64,000 nt of DNA, taken from Oscillospiraceae bacterium. GTDB lineage: Bacteria > Bacillota > Clostridia > Saccharofermentanales > Saccharofermentanaceae. Positions within the stretch are counted from its first letter, which is position 1; each line of letters opens with the position of its first letter. The position numbers and the translations under genes were made by a program. The stretch lies in the NCBI GenBank assembly GCA_902780785.1, contig CACZGS010000002.1:1-64000 (forward strand). The letters are read 5' to 3'. This document shows positions 9,448-19,504 of the stretch, in pieces. The notes beneath the pieces are model-generated. The model was not told the DNA's origin and ran no database searches. It saw nothing but the letters and a program-made list of their open reading frames with translations.

Positions 9448-9484
9448 AAATGAAAGTTCGCAGCTGCGAACTTTCATTTTTTAA
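9448..9484 (+). terminator. intrinsic terminator (16-bp perfect palindrome)
   Basis: Perfect 32-bp palindrome at 9448-9479, AAATGAAAGTTCGCAG plus its exact complement, followed by T-rich sequence. It is also preceded by A residues, so it may act in both directions. It separates the small membrane protein gene from gdhA. Confidence 0.88.
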
Positions 9485-9491
9485 TTGCCTA

Positions 9492-9520
9492 TTGAAATTG
9501 CGAAAGTCTTGTAATACTAT
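9492..9520 (+). promoter_or_regulatory. gdhA promoter
   Basis: TTGAAA (9492-9497), 17-bp spacer, TACTAT (9515-9520). It predicts a leader of about 110 nt before gdhA. A small hairpin TAGGT/ACCTA lies in the leader but I recognise no riboswitch. Confidence 0.6.
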
Positions 9521-9557
9521 ACATAACGATTGGTTTAAACTAGGTTTGTTTACCTAA

Positions 9558-11000
<1,443 letters not shown>

Positions 11001-11023
11001 TAGATTTAATCAGTAAGTTTAAT

Positions 11024-11058
11024 AAAGGGGTTGCGACAATGAAGTCGCAGCCCCTTTT
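11024..11058 (+). terminator. intrinsic terminator after gdhA
   Basis: Stem AAAGGGG-TTGCGAC / GTCGCA-GCCCCTTT with loop AATGAA, ending in T4. GC-rich and strong. Confidence 0.92.
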
Positions 11059-11136
11059 GTTATGTAGATTACACAAAGCAAAGGAAATTGCCACAGTATT
11101 CTTCTAATATCTGTTATTAGGAAAATGACAGTCTGA

Positions 11137-11145
11137 TGATATAAT
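11137..11145 (+). promoter_or_regulatory. extended -10 promoter of the PP2C-like membrane protein gene
   Basis: TGATATAAT is an extended -10 box. Start site near 11152, giving a leader of about 110 nt. A -35 is weak. GGAG at about 11250 is the ribosome site for the ATG at 11261. Confidence 0.55.
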
Positions 11146-11260
11146 TGTTTAGTTAATATGGAGAATTATGAGTGCCTGCATGTAAATGCGCGCAGGGACG
11201 GTAAATATAGTTTTTGCTTTGAGATAAAGCAAAGGACAAACAAAATATGGAGCGATAAAG

Positions 11261-13108
11261 ATGAGTAAGACTGTAGCAACTTGTATTGCCGAGACTAACC
11301 TGGTTCAGGGAGAGCCGCAGGAGAACGTTTTCTTTCTTACGCTTTCACGTAAGATCGAAGATTTCCCCAACGAGTTCTTAAGAACAGCCAGATCGACATC
11401 ACCTATCCAGATCTGTGCTATTTTCTCGACGATCGGTCCGGATAACCTTTCCGCAGTATTGAACCTTGAACTTAATGCCGAATTGGAGAGAATTGCTTCT
11501 GTATGCGCAAATCAGGCAGTTCTTGATTTCGACGGCTTTGCAAACCAGGTAATCAACAACCTCAATGTTAAGGTCTGCAATTTCGCTGCCAACAAGGGAA
11601 CTCAGTTCAAGACTTCAATGTCTATGTTCGTTATCGAAGGCGATATCCTTCGTGTAATCCATGTCGGTATCACAAAGGCGGTCCTTTTCAGAAACAACCG
11701 CATCATGCTCCTTACCGAAGAGCAGACAGTAGCTCACAGATATGTTCAGATGGGCGCTATCCAGGCTTCCGAAGAGCTTACGCATCCTGAGAACATGAAC
11801 CTTACCCAGTATCTCGGTAAGATGCCTCAGGAAGGTCCCGTCAATGCCGACAAGAAGGTTCACTTAAAGCTTCAGGACAACGATGAGCTGTTCCTCATGG
11901 GTGTAGGCCTTTCCAGAAGACTTCCTTCCCAGATGAGAAATTCCATCATCGCAAAGCCTTTAACCACTGAGGTTAAGTCCAAAGAGATCATCAATGCGGC
12001 AGTAAGCTACGGAATCAAGTCCGGCCTTACGCTCATTGATATCAAGGTTGAATCAACATTCCTGCTTCCCGGTGATGCAGTCATCAACAGCAATCTCAGA
12101 ACAGAGGCAGGCCTTTCAAGAAGAGACAACCAGAGAAATGCTGAATCCAATGCATTTACTGATTTCGAGAATGACAACGATCTCGACTACGATTCAGGTT
12201 CTTCCGACACTATCAACTATGTTCCCGGTTCAGCTTCCGCAAGCTTTGCCGAGAGCGACGAAGAGGAACTCATCGTTAATGAAAGCAAGGAAAGAGTAAA
12301 GACAATAATCATTCCTATAATTATCTTCCTTATCTGTATCATTCTCGGATTCGGCGTCACCTTCATGATCTTCAACATGAAGGACCTCATCGATCTGAGC
12401 GGCACAACAACGACATCACTTCCTGTCGGTGTAGGCTCAGTTCTTTACGCTTCCGAGAACATGGTTCCCGTATATTCCAAGGCTTCTGAAGAATCAACGG
12501 TCATCGGAACTCTTAACTACGGCGATCCCGTTACTCTTAAGGAGATCACAAACGAAGCATTCTCTAAGATCATCACAGCAAATAATGTTACGGGATATGT
12601 TGCAAGCACAAAGCTTATATCAGAGAATCCCATTACCGGCACAAGCGAATTCGATCCCTTCGGTGATGCTACATCAGTAACAACAGCCGAAGTTACACTC
12701 CCTGACGGTGAGACAGTACAGACAACAGGCGTTAAGAAGGATAACATTTACTATCCTGCAACTCCTACACCTAAGCCGACTCTTGAGTCTATCGGTACTG
12801 ATGAGTTCGGTAATCCTATCTATCCTACACCTACACCTGATCCGAATAAGCCCACGCCGACGGTGGATCCGAATAATCCGACACCTACACCTAAGCAGGA
12901 TAATCCGGATAACCCTACTCCAACACCTAAACAGGATAATCCGGATAACCCTACTCCAACACCGAAGCAGGATAATCCGGATAAGCCTACAGAGGCACCT
13001 AAGCCGACTGATCCGCCTAAGCCGACTGATCCGCCGAAGCCGACTGATCCGCCGCCGCCGCCGAAGCCCACAGATCCTCCGGCAAATGGTGAAGATAATA
13101 ACGGCTAA
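11261..13108 (+). CDS. degenerate PP2C-like domain, membrane helix, SH3-like domain and proline-rich repeat tail
   Basis: 615 aa. Residues about 1-260 have the order of PP2C/Stp motifs, but the metal-binding Asp residues are replaced: the 'GDSR' site reads VGITKAVLF and the 'SDGL' site reads LMGVGLSRRL. LLTEEQT and the following 'LTQYLG' match the phosphatase frame. A linker leads to one membrane helix (about 347-370), then an SH3-like domain (about 391-455; VPVYSKASEESTVIG), then a Pro/Thr/Lys repeat tail (about 505-615). Predicted topology: pseudophosphatase inside, SH3 and wall-spanning tail outside. Function unknown; a signalling or wall-sensing adaptor is inference. Confidence 0.65.
   Translation: MSKTVATCIAETNLVQGEPQENVFFLTLSRKIEDFPNEFLRTARSTSPIQICAIFSTIGPDNLSAVLNLELNAELERIASVCANQAVLDFDGFANQVINNLNVKVCNFAANKGTQFKTSMSMFVIEGDILRVIHVGITKAVLFRNNRIMLLTEEQTVAHRYVQMGAIQASEELTHPENMNLTQYLGKMPQEGPVNADKKVHLKLQDNDELFLMGVGLSRRLPSQMRNSIIAKPLTTEVKSKEIINAAVSYGIKSGLTLIDIKVESTFLLPGDAVINSNLRTEAGLSRRDNQRNAESNAFTDFENDNDLDYDSGSSDTINYVPGSASASFAESDEEELIVNESKERVKTIIIPIIIFLICIILGFGVTFMIFNMKDLIDLSGTTTTSLPVGVGSVLYASENMVPVYSKASEESTVIGTLNYGDPVTLKEITNEAFSKIITANNVTGYVASTKLISENPITGTSEFDPFGDATSVTTAEVTLPDGETVQTTGVKKDNIYYPATPTPKPTLESIGTDEFGNPIYPTPTPDPNKPTPTVDPNNPTPTPKQDNPDNPTPTPKQDNPDNPTPTPKQDNPDKPTEAPKPTDPPKPTDPPKPTDPPPPPKPTDPPANGEDNNG
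12875..12982 (+). repeat. three 36-nt tandem repeats (NPTPTPKQDNPD)
   Basis: Three in-frame 36-nt units starting at 12875, 12911 and 12947 encode NPTPTPKQDNPD. They differ at few third-codon positions, so duplication is recent. They form the start of the extracellular tail. Confidence 0.9.
13001..13054 (+). repeat. three 18-nt tandem repeats (KPTDPP)
   Basis: In-frame units at 13001, 13019 and 13037 encode KPTDPP, and a fourth diverged unit lies at 13061-13078 after an inserted Pro-Pro. They continue the proline-rich tail. Confidence 0.88.
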
Positions 13109-13136
13109 CGCTGTTTTCGAGCAACCTAAAAACTAC

Positions 13137-13167
13137 AGAGCTGTCTCATATGAGGCAGCTCTTTTTT
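13137..13167 (+). terminator. intrinsic terminator
   Basis: Stem AGAGCTGTCTCAT/ATGAGGCAGCTCT with one mismatch, followed by T6. It ends the PP2C-like/SH3 gene. Confidence 0.88.
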
Positions 13168-13197
13168 ATGATTGAGAACCTATACAGCAACAAAGGC

Positions 13198-13869
13198 TTA
13201 TTCTATCCAGATCTTATATGTGTTACCCGATATATCTTCAACTTCGTAAGGGGGTATTATTGCCATGGCAACATAAAAGACTTCAGGAGTCAGACCGATA
13301 TATGATGAACGGACAACTTTATCGTTATAGGTAAAGCTCTTGCTTACAAATAAATAAGGAAGATCGTCCTTTTCGCAGATTGCAAAATAGGCTCCATTAT
13401 CCTTTATCTTAATGATCTTGTTAGTCTCATACGGATACTTCGAAATATTGCCTTCAAATTCAACAACTATAGTCTTTTTGCTGTCGGTTACATGTTGGAA
13501 GCCGTTCTGAGTAAATGCACGCTCACTTATGTTAAGTTCCTTTGCTTCAAGGTCAGTCGGGATATAGTAATCAAAGCGCAGATATGTATCCTGGATCTTA
13601 TCCATATATTCATTGCGTTCATCATAAGGCTTTTCAAACAGTGCTTCGCTTCCGCATTCTTTCCAGGCCTTATACCATTTATCTTTGTCCAAATTGCTGT
13701 CGATGTAGAACCCGCATACTCTGCATAATTCTGAATGCCGGTCAGGTTTTCCTTCAGTATGTTCAAATGCAAAACCGATCTGTGAACACACGGGGCAGAT
13801 ATACTCCGGCTTTCTCTCATCTTTTAAACTGCCAAGACCCATATATCTTTTCAAATAACGTTCTGCCAT
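13198..13869 (-). CDS. unknown zinc-finger protein
   Basis: 223 aa, not recognised. The N-terminal 60 residues carry two CxxC knuckles (YICPVCSQIG and ELCRVCGFYI) about 24 residues apart, so one zinc ribbon is likely. The rest is a mixed alpha/beta domain without a motif I know, ending in YKIWIE. No signal peptide or membrane helix. The start ATG has GGGGG 5 nt upstream. It is a single gene between the terminator of the PP2C-like gene and that of lysC. Confidence 0.55.
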   Translation of the reverse strand: MAERYLKRYMGLGSLKDERKPEYICPVCSQIGFAFEHTEGKPDRHSELCRVCGFYIDSNLDKDKWYKAWKECGSEALFEKPYDERNEYMDKIQDTYLRFDYYIPTDLEAKELNISERAFTQNGFQHVTDSKKTIVVEFEGNISKYPYETNKIIKIKDNGAYFAICEKDDLPYLFVSKSFTYNDKVVRSSYIGLTPEVFYVAMAIIPPYEVEDISGNTYKIWIE

Positions 13870-13937
13870 ATTTTCCCCCGAATAAGTAATATCCTTTTTC
13901 TTAAATTATCACACGACAGTATTACGGAAAAGGGCGA

Positions 13938-13969
13938 ATAAAAGGGGCCATCTCATTCGAGACAGCCCC
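13938..13969 (-). terminator. intrinsic terminator after lysC
   Basis: On the minus strand GGGGCTGTCTC, loop GAAT, GAGATGGCCCC, then TTTTATT. It begins 27 nt past the lysC stop. Confidence 0.9.
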
Positions 13970-13995
13970 GTCAGTTAACTTATCTTGATCCGGTA

Positions 13996-15348
13996 TCAAT
14001 AACGGAAGAGTTCCTTGTAGAGAACCTTTACGGCGTATGAGCAGTAGGACTCGGAAACACCGAACATCATTGAGATCTCGGATGCGCCCTGGTTAACGAT
14101 ACGGAGGTTGATACCTGCGTTAGAGAGGGCGGATGCTGCACGTGCCATGATACCTACGGAATTTGCCATAGCTTCACCGACGATCATGACGATTGCGAGG
14201 TCTCTGTCGACCTTAACGTCAGCCTCGAGTTCCTTCTTGATGCGGTCAACGATGATTGCTTCCTTTTCCTCTGTGAAATACTTCTTTCTGAGAACGATGG
14301 TAACTGTATCGATTCCGGAAGGAATGTGATCGATGGAGATTGCCTCGTCAGAGAAGATCTTGAGGAGTGCAGCAAGGAAGCCTACCTGACGGTTCATCAT
14401 GTACTTGCTGACTGTAACTGTTGCAAAGCCCTTGTCACCTGCGATACCTGTTACGAGTGAATCGTAGTGGGTACGCTTGGATACGATCCATGTGCCCTTT
14501 GCTGCAGGGTTGTTCGTATTCTTGATGTTGAGCGGGATGCCGTTAGCGAATACAGGATAGATAGCTTCTTCGTGAAGGACAGTAAATCCTGCATAAGAAA
14601 GCTCTCTCATCTCGTCGTATGTGATCTCCGTGATAGGGAAGGGGTTCTTAACGAGGTTAGGGTTAACAGCGAAAACATTGTCAACGTCTGTCCAGTTCTC
14701 ATAAACGTCAGCACCGACTGATGCTGCGAGGATGGAACCTGTGATGTCGGAACCGCCTCTGGAGAATGTGATGATCTTGCCGCTCTTGGAAACACCGTAG
14801 AAACCGGGGAAGACAAGGAGCTTATCTGTCTCGGCCTTGAGCTTAGCAAGGTTATCGTATGTCTCAGGAAGGATGACTGCTTTGCCTGCTTCGTCGTGCT
14901 CCAAGTAAAGGCCGCACTCTTCAGGATTGCAGTATTTAGCGGGGTGACCTGTTGATGTGAGGTAGAAAGCTACGAGTCTTGCGCAGCAGTCTTCACCCAT
15001 TGCCTTGACGGAATCAAGGTAAGCGATATCTTCCGTGTAATCAGCTTTAACGATATCAAGGAGTCTGCCTTCGATGTCGGGGAGGATCTCCTTAACGTTG
15101 AGTTCGTCAGCGATCTCTTCGTAACGTGCGAGAACAGCTGCGACTTCCTTATCATATGATTTACCGGCGAGTCTTGCCTTGGCAACGGCAATAAGAAGGT
15201 CCGTTACCTTGGTATCATCCTTGGTGCGCTTTCCGGGCGCGGATACGACCATGATCTTACGGTCTTCGTCTGCCAAAAGGATGTTGCAGACTTTCTGAAT
15301 CTGGAATGCGTTGGCAAGAGATGATCCGCCGAATTTTGTAACTTTCAT
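13996..15348 (-). CDS. lysC: aspartate kinase with C-terminal ACT domains
   Basis: Phosphorylates aspartate, the first step towards lysine, threonine, methionine and aspartate semialdehyde. The kinase motif KVTKFGGSSLA opens the protein, and FSRGGSDITGS lies in the nucleotide-binding region. The last about 140 residues form two ACT domains (VGFLAALLKIF; SVGIMARAASALSNAGINL), so feedback inhibition is expected. The frame is open up to 15615, but ATG 15348 is chosen because AAGGAG lies upstream and the family starts here; 450 aa. Aspartate semialdehyde is also a substrate of the carboxyspermidine route encoded at 57.5 kb. I see no lysine riboswitch in the 135-bp upstream gap. Confidence 0.94.
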   Translation of the reverse strand: MKVTKFGGSSLANAFQIQKVCNILLADEDRKIMVVSAPGKRTKDDTKVTDLLIAVAKARLAGKSYDKEVAAVLARYEEIADELNVKEILPDIEGRLLDIVKADYTEDIAYLDSVKAMGEDCCARLVAFYLTSTGHPAKYCNPEECGLYLEHDEAGKAVILPETYDNLAKLKAETDKLLVFPGFYGVSKSGKIITFSRGGSDITGSILAASVGADVYENWTDVDNVFAVNPNLVKNPFPITEITYDEMRELSYAGFTVLHEEAIYPVFANGIPLNIKNTNNPAAKGTWIVSKRTHYDSLVTGIAGDKGFATVTVSKYMMNRQVGFLAALLKIFSDEAISIDHIPSGIDTVTIVLRKKYFTEEKEAIIVDRIKKELEADVKVDRDLAIVMIVGEAMANSVGIMARAASALSNAGINLRIVNQGASEISMMFGVSESYCSYAVKVLYKELFRY

Positions 15349-15483
15349 AGCTTTTGTGCTCCTTGACTTGTCATTTAGCCTTAATATAATATCACAAGCG
15401 CGAAAGTATATATTTATAATTATTTTGTCGCTAAATATTAGTCTGTATGTAACAGTTGCACAGTTGAAAACAGGAGAAATATC

Positions 15484-15981
15484 TTGAATATCTTCAAAGC
15501 AATGAAGCCTGAGAAAGTTTATGAGAGTCTTGCCAGGATGCCGTGGCAGGATCTTTATAACGAAGGTATCAGGACAGCGCTTTTGGATTTTGATAACACT
15601 CTTGGTCCTGACCATGCGACAGAACCCGAAGATTACAGTTATCAGTGCGTGAAGATGATAGAGGAGACAGGCATCAGGTGCTGCCTCGTATCTAACGCTA
15701 AGTCGGGAAGGTCTGCCAAGATCGCCGAAATGCTCGGCATTCCCGTTGTGACTTACGCAAACAAGCCGGGAACATCCGGCGTTCTTAAGGCGATCAAGCT
15801 CATGGAATCTTCTGCCGATAAGTCCGTAATGGTAGGAGATCAGGTGTTTACAGACGTAATTGCAGGCAACAGATCAGGTGTCCGCACGTTTATGGTGGAG
15901 AAGCTCCATAAACAGGAGATTTGGTATGTTTTGCTCAAGAGACCGTTCGAAAAACTTGTTAGACTTGTAGGAAAATTCTGA
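15484..15981 (+). CDS. yqeG: YqeG-family HAD phosphatase
   Basis: 165 aa HAD subfamily IIIA protein. The nucleophile motif is TALLDFDNTLGPD (about 34-46), followed by VSNAKSG and the acidic motif VGDQVFTDVIAGNRSG. YqeG proteins are widespread in Firmicutes and resemble phosphatidylglycerophosphate phosphatases; the exact substrate here is not shown. The start is TTG with GGAGA 7 nt upstream; an in-frame ATG at 15502 is possible. It precedes efp, which has its own promoter. Confidence 0.85.
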   Translation: MNIFKAMKPEKVYESLARMPWQDLYNEGIRTALLDFDNTLGPDHATEPEDYSYQCVKMIEETGIRCCLVSNAKSGRSAKIAEMLGIPVVTYANKPGTSGVLKAIKLMESSADKSVMVGDQVFTDVIAGNRSGVRTFMVEKLHKQEIWYVLLKRPFEKLVRLVGKF

Positions 15982-15996
15982 TTCTATTTGTAACAC

Positions 15997-16025
15997 TTGC
16001 ATAGAAACACTCTTTCAAGTAAAAT
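15997..16025 (+). promoter_or_regulatory. efp promoter
   Basis: TTGCAT (15997-16002), 17-bp spacer, TAAAAT (16020-16025). Predicted leader about 37 nt, with AAAGGAG just before the efp ATG. Confidence 0.65.
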
Positions 16026-16068
16026 TAGTCAGTTAAACGCTTATTTATTAAAAAAAGGAGACATAGTT

Positions 16069-16626
16069 ATGATCAGCGCAGGAGATTTCAGAAACGGTTT
16101 ATGTTTTGAGATGGACGACCAGGTATATCAGGTCGTTGAATTCCAGCACGTTAAGCCCGGCAAGGGAGCAGCATTCGTAAGAACTAAGTATAAGAACGTT
16201 AAGACAGGATCCGTTGTTGAAAGATCCTTCAACCCTAACGAGAAGTTTGAGCAGGCTCAGCTTACAAGACAGGACATGCAGTTCATCTATGCTGACGGCG
16301 ATCTCTACTACTTCATGGATCAGGATACATATGAGCAGACACCTATTCACCAGGATAAGATCGGTGACGGCATCAAGTTCCTTAAGGAAGAGATGGTATG
16401 CAAGGTTGTTTCTTATAAGGGCGACATCTTCCAGGTTGAGCTTCCTATCACAGTTATCCTTGAGATCACAGAGTGCGAGCCCGGCGTAAAGGGTGATACG
16501 GCTAACAACGCTTCCAAGTACGCTACACTTGAGACAGGTGCTGTTGTTAAGGTACCTCTCTTCGTTAACCAGGGCGAGAAGATCAAGGTTGACACAAGAA
16601 CAGGCGAATACTTAGAAAGAGCTTAA
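16069..16626 (+). CDS. efp: translation elongation factor P
   Basis: Relieves ribosome stalling at polyproline stretches. 185 aa with the three OB/KOW domains of the family. The tip lysine is in [16 protein letters not shown], and [24 protein letters not shown] marks the C-terminal domains (motif spans about residues 139-162). The start ATG has AAAGGAG at 16054-16060; the open frame upstream is ignored. I see no modifying enzyme (EpmA, EarP) nearby. The long proline tails of the protein at 11261 are the kind of sequence that needs EF-P. Confidence 0.96.
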   Translation: MISAGDFRNGLCFEMDDQVYQVVEFQHVKPGKGAAFVRTKYKNVKTGSVVERSFNPNEKFEQAQLTRQDMQFIYADGDLYYFMDQDTYEQTPIHQDKIGDGIKFLKEEMVCKVVSYKGDIFQVELPITVILEITECEPGVKGDTANNASKYATLETGAVVKVPLFVNQGEKIKVDTRTGEYLERA

Positions 16627-16641
16627 TTTTTGTTACTTAAT

Positions 16642-16680
16642 CTGCCGCAAGCGGAGTAATATCCGCTTACGGCAGTTTTT
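16642..16680 (+). terminator. intrinsic terminator after efp
   Basis: Stem CTGCCGCAAGCGGA / TCCGCTTACGGCAG with loop GTAATA, ending in T5. Strong. Confidence 0.92.
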
Positions 16681-16719
16681 ATCCGCACCTTTAAAGTTTA
16701 GATCATTCAAGGAACCGAT

Positions 16720-17088
16720 ATGGAAGACAATACTAACATCGAATCCATAAAAGGCGATCGTTCAATGACACAGGGCTTTGTAGCCCAGTATGCATCTGAA
16801 GCAGCGCTCCAGATCAACGGCGTTTTGTCATTGGTTCCTTCATTTGCGGTTGCACTTAAAGAGAAAGCGGGTGTAGTCCATGAGGGCAAAGGGGTCAGAG
16901 TAGTTTTCGGCGACGCTGCCGAAGGTACAGTATCCATTACCGTATATCCTATCGTTAAATACGGAATGATCATTCCCGAGATTGCCTGGATGATCCAAGA
17001 GAAGGTTAAAAATGACGTCGAGCGCTTTACCGGACTTACGGTAGAGAGTGTCGACGTTTATGTTTGCGGGGTTGAGGAGGTGTCATGA
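16720..17088 (+). CDS. Asp23/Gls24-family envelope stress protein
   Basis: 122 aa. The family fold is seen in ALQINGVLSLVPSF and in VRVVFGDAAEGTVSITVYPI and KVKNDVERFTGLTVESVDVYV. Asp23 proteins sit at the inner face of the membrane bound to AmaP and are linked to cell-envelope homeostasis. The stop overlaps the start of the amaP-like gene (ATGA). It is the first gene of an eight-gene run to dxs. No clear ribosome site is seen besides AAGGA at about 16709. Confidence 0.85.
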   Translation: MEDNTNIESIKGDRSMTQGFVAQYASEAALQINGVLSLVPSFAVALKEKAGVVHEGKGVRVVFGDAAEGTVSITVYPIVKYGMIIPEIAWMIQEKVKNDVERFTGLTVESVDVYVCGVEEVS

Positions 17089-17639
17089 ATTCATTTATCA
17101 GAGCATTGATGTTCGTTTATTCCGTTGTAATAGCCGTTGTTTCCGTCGTGCTGTTATATGCGCTTGTCGATGAAGGTATCATTGCGGATATCCTGTCACC
17201 TGTACAATCAATCGTTACAGGCCCTGTAAGCAGATATGTTTATCTGGGCATTCTGATGCTTTTATTCATCACGTCCATCGTATCCATCACTAACATCATC
17301 ACATCAGGAAGACTTAACCGTACGAGATTAAGAAAGAACGATATCGGTACAGTCGATATCGGACCTGATGCTATCGAGAGTATTGCCCTCAATGCAGCTA
17401 AGTCTGCACAGGTAGGCATCAAGAGCGCAAGATGTCACGTTGCTCCTGCAAAGAACCAGTCTTTGAAGGTTACGGTATCCTGCGAGCTTTATTCAAACGT
17501 TGAGATCCCTGCATCAATGGCTAAGGTTCAGGAGAAGGTAAAGAAAGACATTGAGCGCTTTACCGGAATCGCAGTTGAGCAGGTTGTTGTCAGAGTCACT
17601 AAGGTTGAGCAGGCTCAGACCAGGGTAGAGAGCAGATAA
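17085..17639 (+). CDS. amaP: alkaline shock response membrane anchor protein AmaP-like
   Basis: 184 aa with two hydrophobic segments (about 5-27 and 46-66) and a cytoplasmic Asp23-like C-terminal part ending KKDIERFTGIAVEQVVVRV, which resembles its upstream neighbour. AmaP anchors Asp23 at the membrane. GAGGAGG lies 6 nt before the start, and the ATG overlaps the stop of the Asp23 gene, so the pair is translated together. Confidence 0.82.
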   Translation: MNSFIRALMFVYSVVIAVVSVVLLYALVDEGIIADILSPVQSIVTGPVSRYVYLGILMLLFITSIVSITNIITSGRLNRTRLRKNDIGTVDIGPDAIESIALNAAKSAQVGIKSARCHVAPAKNQSLKVTVSCELYSNVEIPASMAKVQEKVKKDIERFTGIAVEQVVVRVTKVEQAQTRVESR

Positions 17640-17641
17640 TA

Positions 17642-17878
17642 ATGGAAAGGTTTTTATCCAAACTTTTCGAGAAACTTCGTAACACCAGAGCAGGTGTTAT
17701 CTTTGCTGTACTGTTTTTTATCATCGGTCTTTTACTTTGTATATTCGGGTTCTTTAAGACCCTGTTTATCATATTAATGACGGCGGTAGGCTTCTTTGTA
17801 GGTTCGTTCCTCTTTTCCGATACGAGCAGGTTCAAGAAATTTCTTGACAGGATATTGCCACCGGGGAGGTTCAGATGA
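17642..17878 (+). CDS. DUF2273-family small membrane protein
   Basis: 78 aa with two closely spaced helices (about 17-34 and 37-55), a basic N-terminus and a basic C-terminus. Genes of this family regularly sit between amaP and nusB in Clostridia, which is the order here. Molecular role unknown. It overlaps nusB by 4 nt. Confidence 0.75.
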   Translation: MERFLSKLFEKLRNTRAGVIFAVLFFIIGLLLCIFGFFKTLFIILMTAVGFFVGSFLFSDTSRFKKFLDRILPPGRFR

Positions 17879-18273
17879 GCAGAATAGAAACAAGAGAACA
17901 TGCAATGGAGTTTTTGTTCCAGACGGGATTTAGAAATGATCCCATCAGTGAGCAGATAGATATTTTCAGGGAAGCATATCCTGAGATCGCAGAAGACGAC
18001 GCTTATTTCCTCGACATCGTTTATGGTGTCATCAACAGCAGGGATGAGCTCGATGAGAAGTTCGTTCCCTTCCTTAAGAGATGGAAGCTAGAGCGCCTTC
18101 CTCAGACAGACCGCATCATCCTTGAGATCGCTGTCTATGAGATCCTCACGGTAGAGGATATCCCTACATCTGTTTCCATCAACGAGGCTGTAAAGCTCGC
18201 AAAGAAGTATGGAACAGACAGTTCATCTTCATATATCAACGGCGTATTGAGCAACTTCGTTAAGAGCCTCTGA
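17875..18273 (+). CDS. nusB: transcription antitermination factor NusB
   Basis: Binds boxA RNA with S10 (NusE) in rRNA antitermination. 132 aa all-helical protein. Family motifs are the N-terminal SRIETREHAMEFLFQ and the C-terminal PTSVSINEAVKLAKKYG followed by FINGVL-type YINGVLSNF. GGGGAGG lies 6 nt before the ATG, inside the DUF2273 gene. A boxA-like element is seen in the rny leader at 35263. Confidence 0.95.
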   Translation: MSRIETREHAMEFLFQTGFRNDPISEQIDIFREAYPEIAEDDAYFLDIVYGVINSRDELDEKFVPFLKRWKLERLPQTDRIILEIAVYEILTVEDIPTSVSINEAVKLAKKYGTDSSSSYINGVLSNFVKSL

Positions 18274-18277
18274 ACTC

Positions 18278-19504
18278 ATGTTCGATTTTGATAGCGTAAG
18301 CCACCTTAATGGCTACATAAAGCAATCCCTGCAAGACAATCCTTATCTTGCCGAGTTTACTGTTACCGGTGAGATATCCCAGTATACTGTGTCTGCAAGG
18401 GATCATGCTTATTTTTCCATTAAGGACGACCAGTCGGTAATTAACTGCGTTATCTTTTCCAGGAACCGTTCGATGCTTAAGATCGAGCCTTCAGTCGGTA
18501 TGAAGGTAAAGGTAACCGGCGGTCTCGATTTCTATACTGCAGGCGGAAAACTTCAGGTAATAGCCACAAACATTGAAGATAAGGGCGCCGGAGACCTGCA
18601 CGAACAGTTCAATAAACTCTTTAAGAAACTTCAGGATGAAGGACTTTTCGAGACCTCGCATAAGAAGGCGATCCCTGTATTGCCCAGAAGGATCGGAGTC
18701 GTAACTTCTTCATCCGGTAAGGTCATCTCAGATATCGTTAATACGATCAGGAAGAGAAATCCTCATCACGACATCCTGCTTTATCCCGCAAGCGTTCAGG
18801 GCGATCTGTGTCCGCCTGAAGTTATCAGCGGTATCAAGTATTTCAATGAAGCGAAAAATGTTGATGTCATCATCGTCGCAAGGGGCGGCGGATCTTATGA
18901 AGAGCTCTTCTGCTTCAATGATGAAGGCATAGCAAGAGCTGTTTATGCCAGTGAGATCCCTGTAATCTCCGCTATAGGCCATGAACCGGATTATACCATC
19001 ATCGATTATGTTGCTGACGTCCGCGCTGCGACACCGACAGCAGCAGGTGAGATGGTAATCGCATCTTACGATGACCAGCAGAAGGAAATAGATAATCTTG
19101 CTCTTAATCTGGATATCGCGATCAACCAGTTCGTCGATTCCAGACGCAAGGCATTAGACGTATATAAGAACCACAAAGCACTTCATTCTCCTGCATTCTA
19201 TGCAAGGGAACAGCTTGCGGTCGTAAGCGAGCTTAAGACCAAGCTTGATGCTCTGTCAGACAGATTCGTTAAGAAGACATCTTCAGAGATAAATGAAGTG
19301 AAGGTAAGGCTCGATGCTCTTAATCCGAATAATGTCCTTACCAGAGGTTATTCTTACGTATGTGATAAGAGCGGCAGGGCAATAGAGTCCGCCAAGTCAG
19401 TCAGGAAGGGCGATAACGTCAGCATTGTATTATCTGACGGTTCGCTGTTAAGTGAGATAAAAGATATTTCGATAAATACAGATGGAGGAGCCAACGATGC
19501 CTAA
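18278..19504 (+). CDS. xseA: exodeoxyribonuclease VII large subunit
   Basis: Catalytic subunit of Exo VII, which degrades single-stranded DNA into oligonucleotides. 408 aa. An N-terminal OB fold (ISQYTVSARDHAYFSIKD) is followed by the catalytic core with RIGVVTSSSGKVISDI, ARGGGSYEEL and ISAIGHEPDYTIIDYVADV, then a long helical region that binds XseB. It begins 4 nt after nusB and overlaps xseB by 8 nt. Confidence 0.95.
   Translation: MFDFDSVSHLNGYIKQSLQDNPYLAEFTVTGEISQYTVSARDHAYFSIKDDQSVINCVIFSRNRSMLKIEPSVGMKVKVTGGLDFYTAGGKLQVIATNIEDKGAGDLHEQFNKLFKKLQDEGLFETSHKKAIPVLPRRIGVVTSSSGKVISDIVNTIRKRNPHHDILLYPASVQGDLCPPEVISGIKYFNEAKNVDVIIVARGGGSYEELFCFNDEGIARAVYASEIPVISAIGHEPDYTIIDYVADVRAATPTAAGEMVIASYDDQQKEIDNLALNLDIAINQFVDSRRKALDVYKNHKALHSPAFYAREQLAVVSELKTKLDALSDRFVKKTSSEINEVKVRLDALNPNNVLTRGYSYVCDKSGRAIESAKSVRKGDNVSIVLSDGSLLSEIKDISINTDGGANDA

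Noticed and set aside
11158..11268. 36-codon open frame (ATG 11158) that overlaps the start of the PP2C-like gene
   Set aside because: It has no ribosome site, begins only about 6 nt after the predicted transcription start and its composition is not convincing. It could be a leaderless leader peptide, but chance is more likely.
12708..13175. 155-codon frame and the opposite-strand glycine-rich frame over the proline repeats
   Set aside because: They are shadows of the repeat-rich PP2C-like/SH3 gene: arginine-rich or glycine-rich low-complexity translations without ribosome sites.
15349..15615. 89-codon N-terminal extension of aspartate kinase
   Set aside because: Aspartate kinases begin with the KVTKFGG motif, and AAGGAG precedes ATG 15348. 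The extension overlaps yqeG on the other strand.
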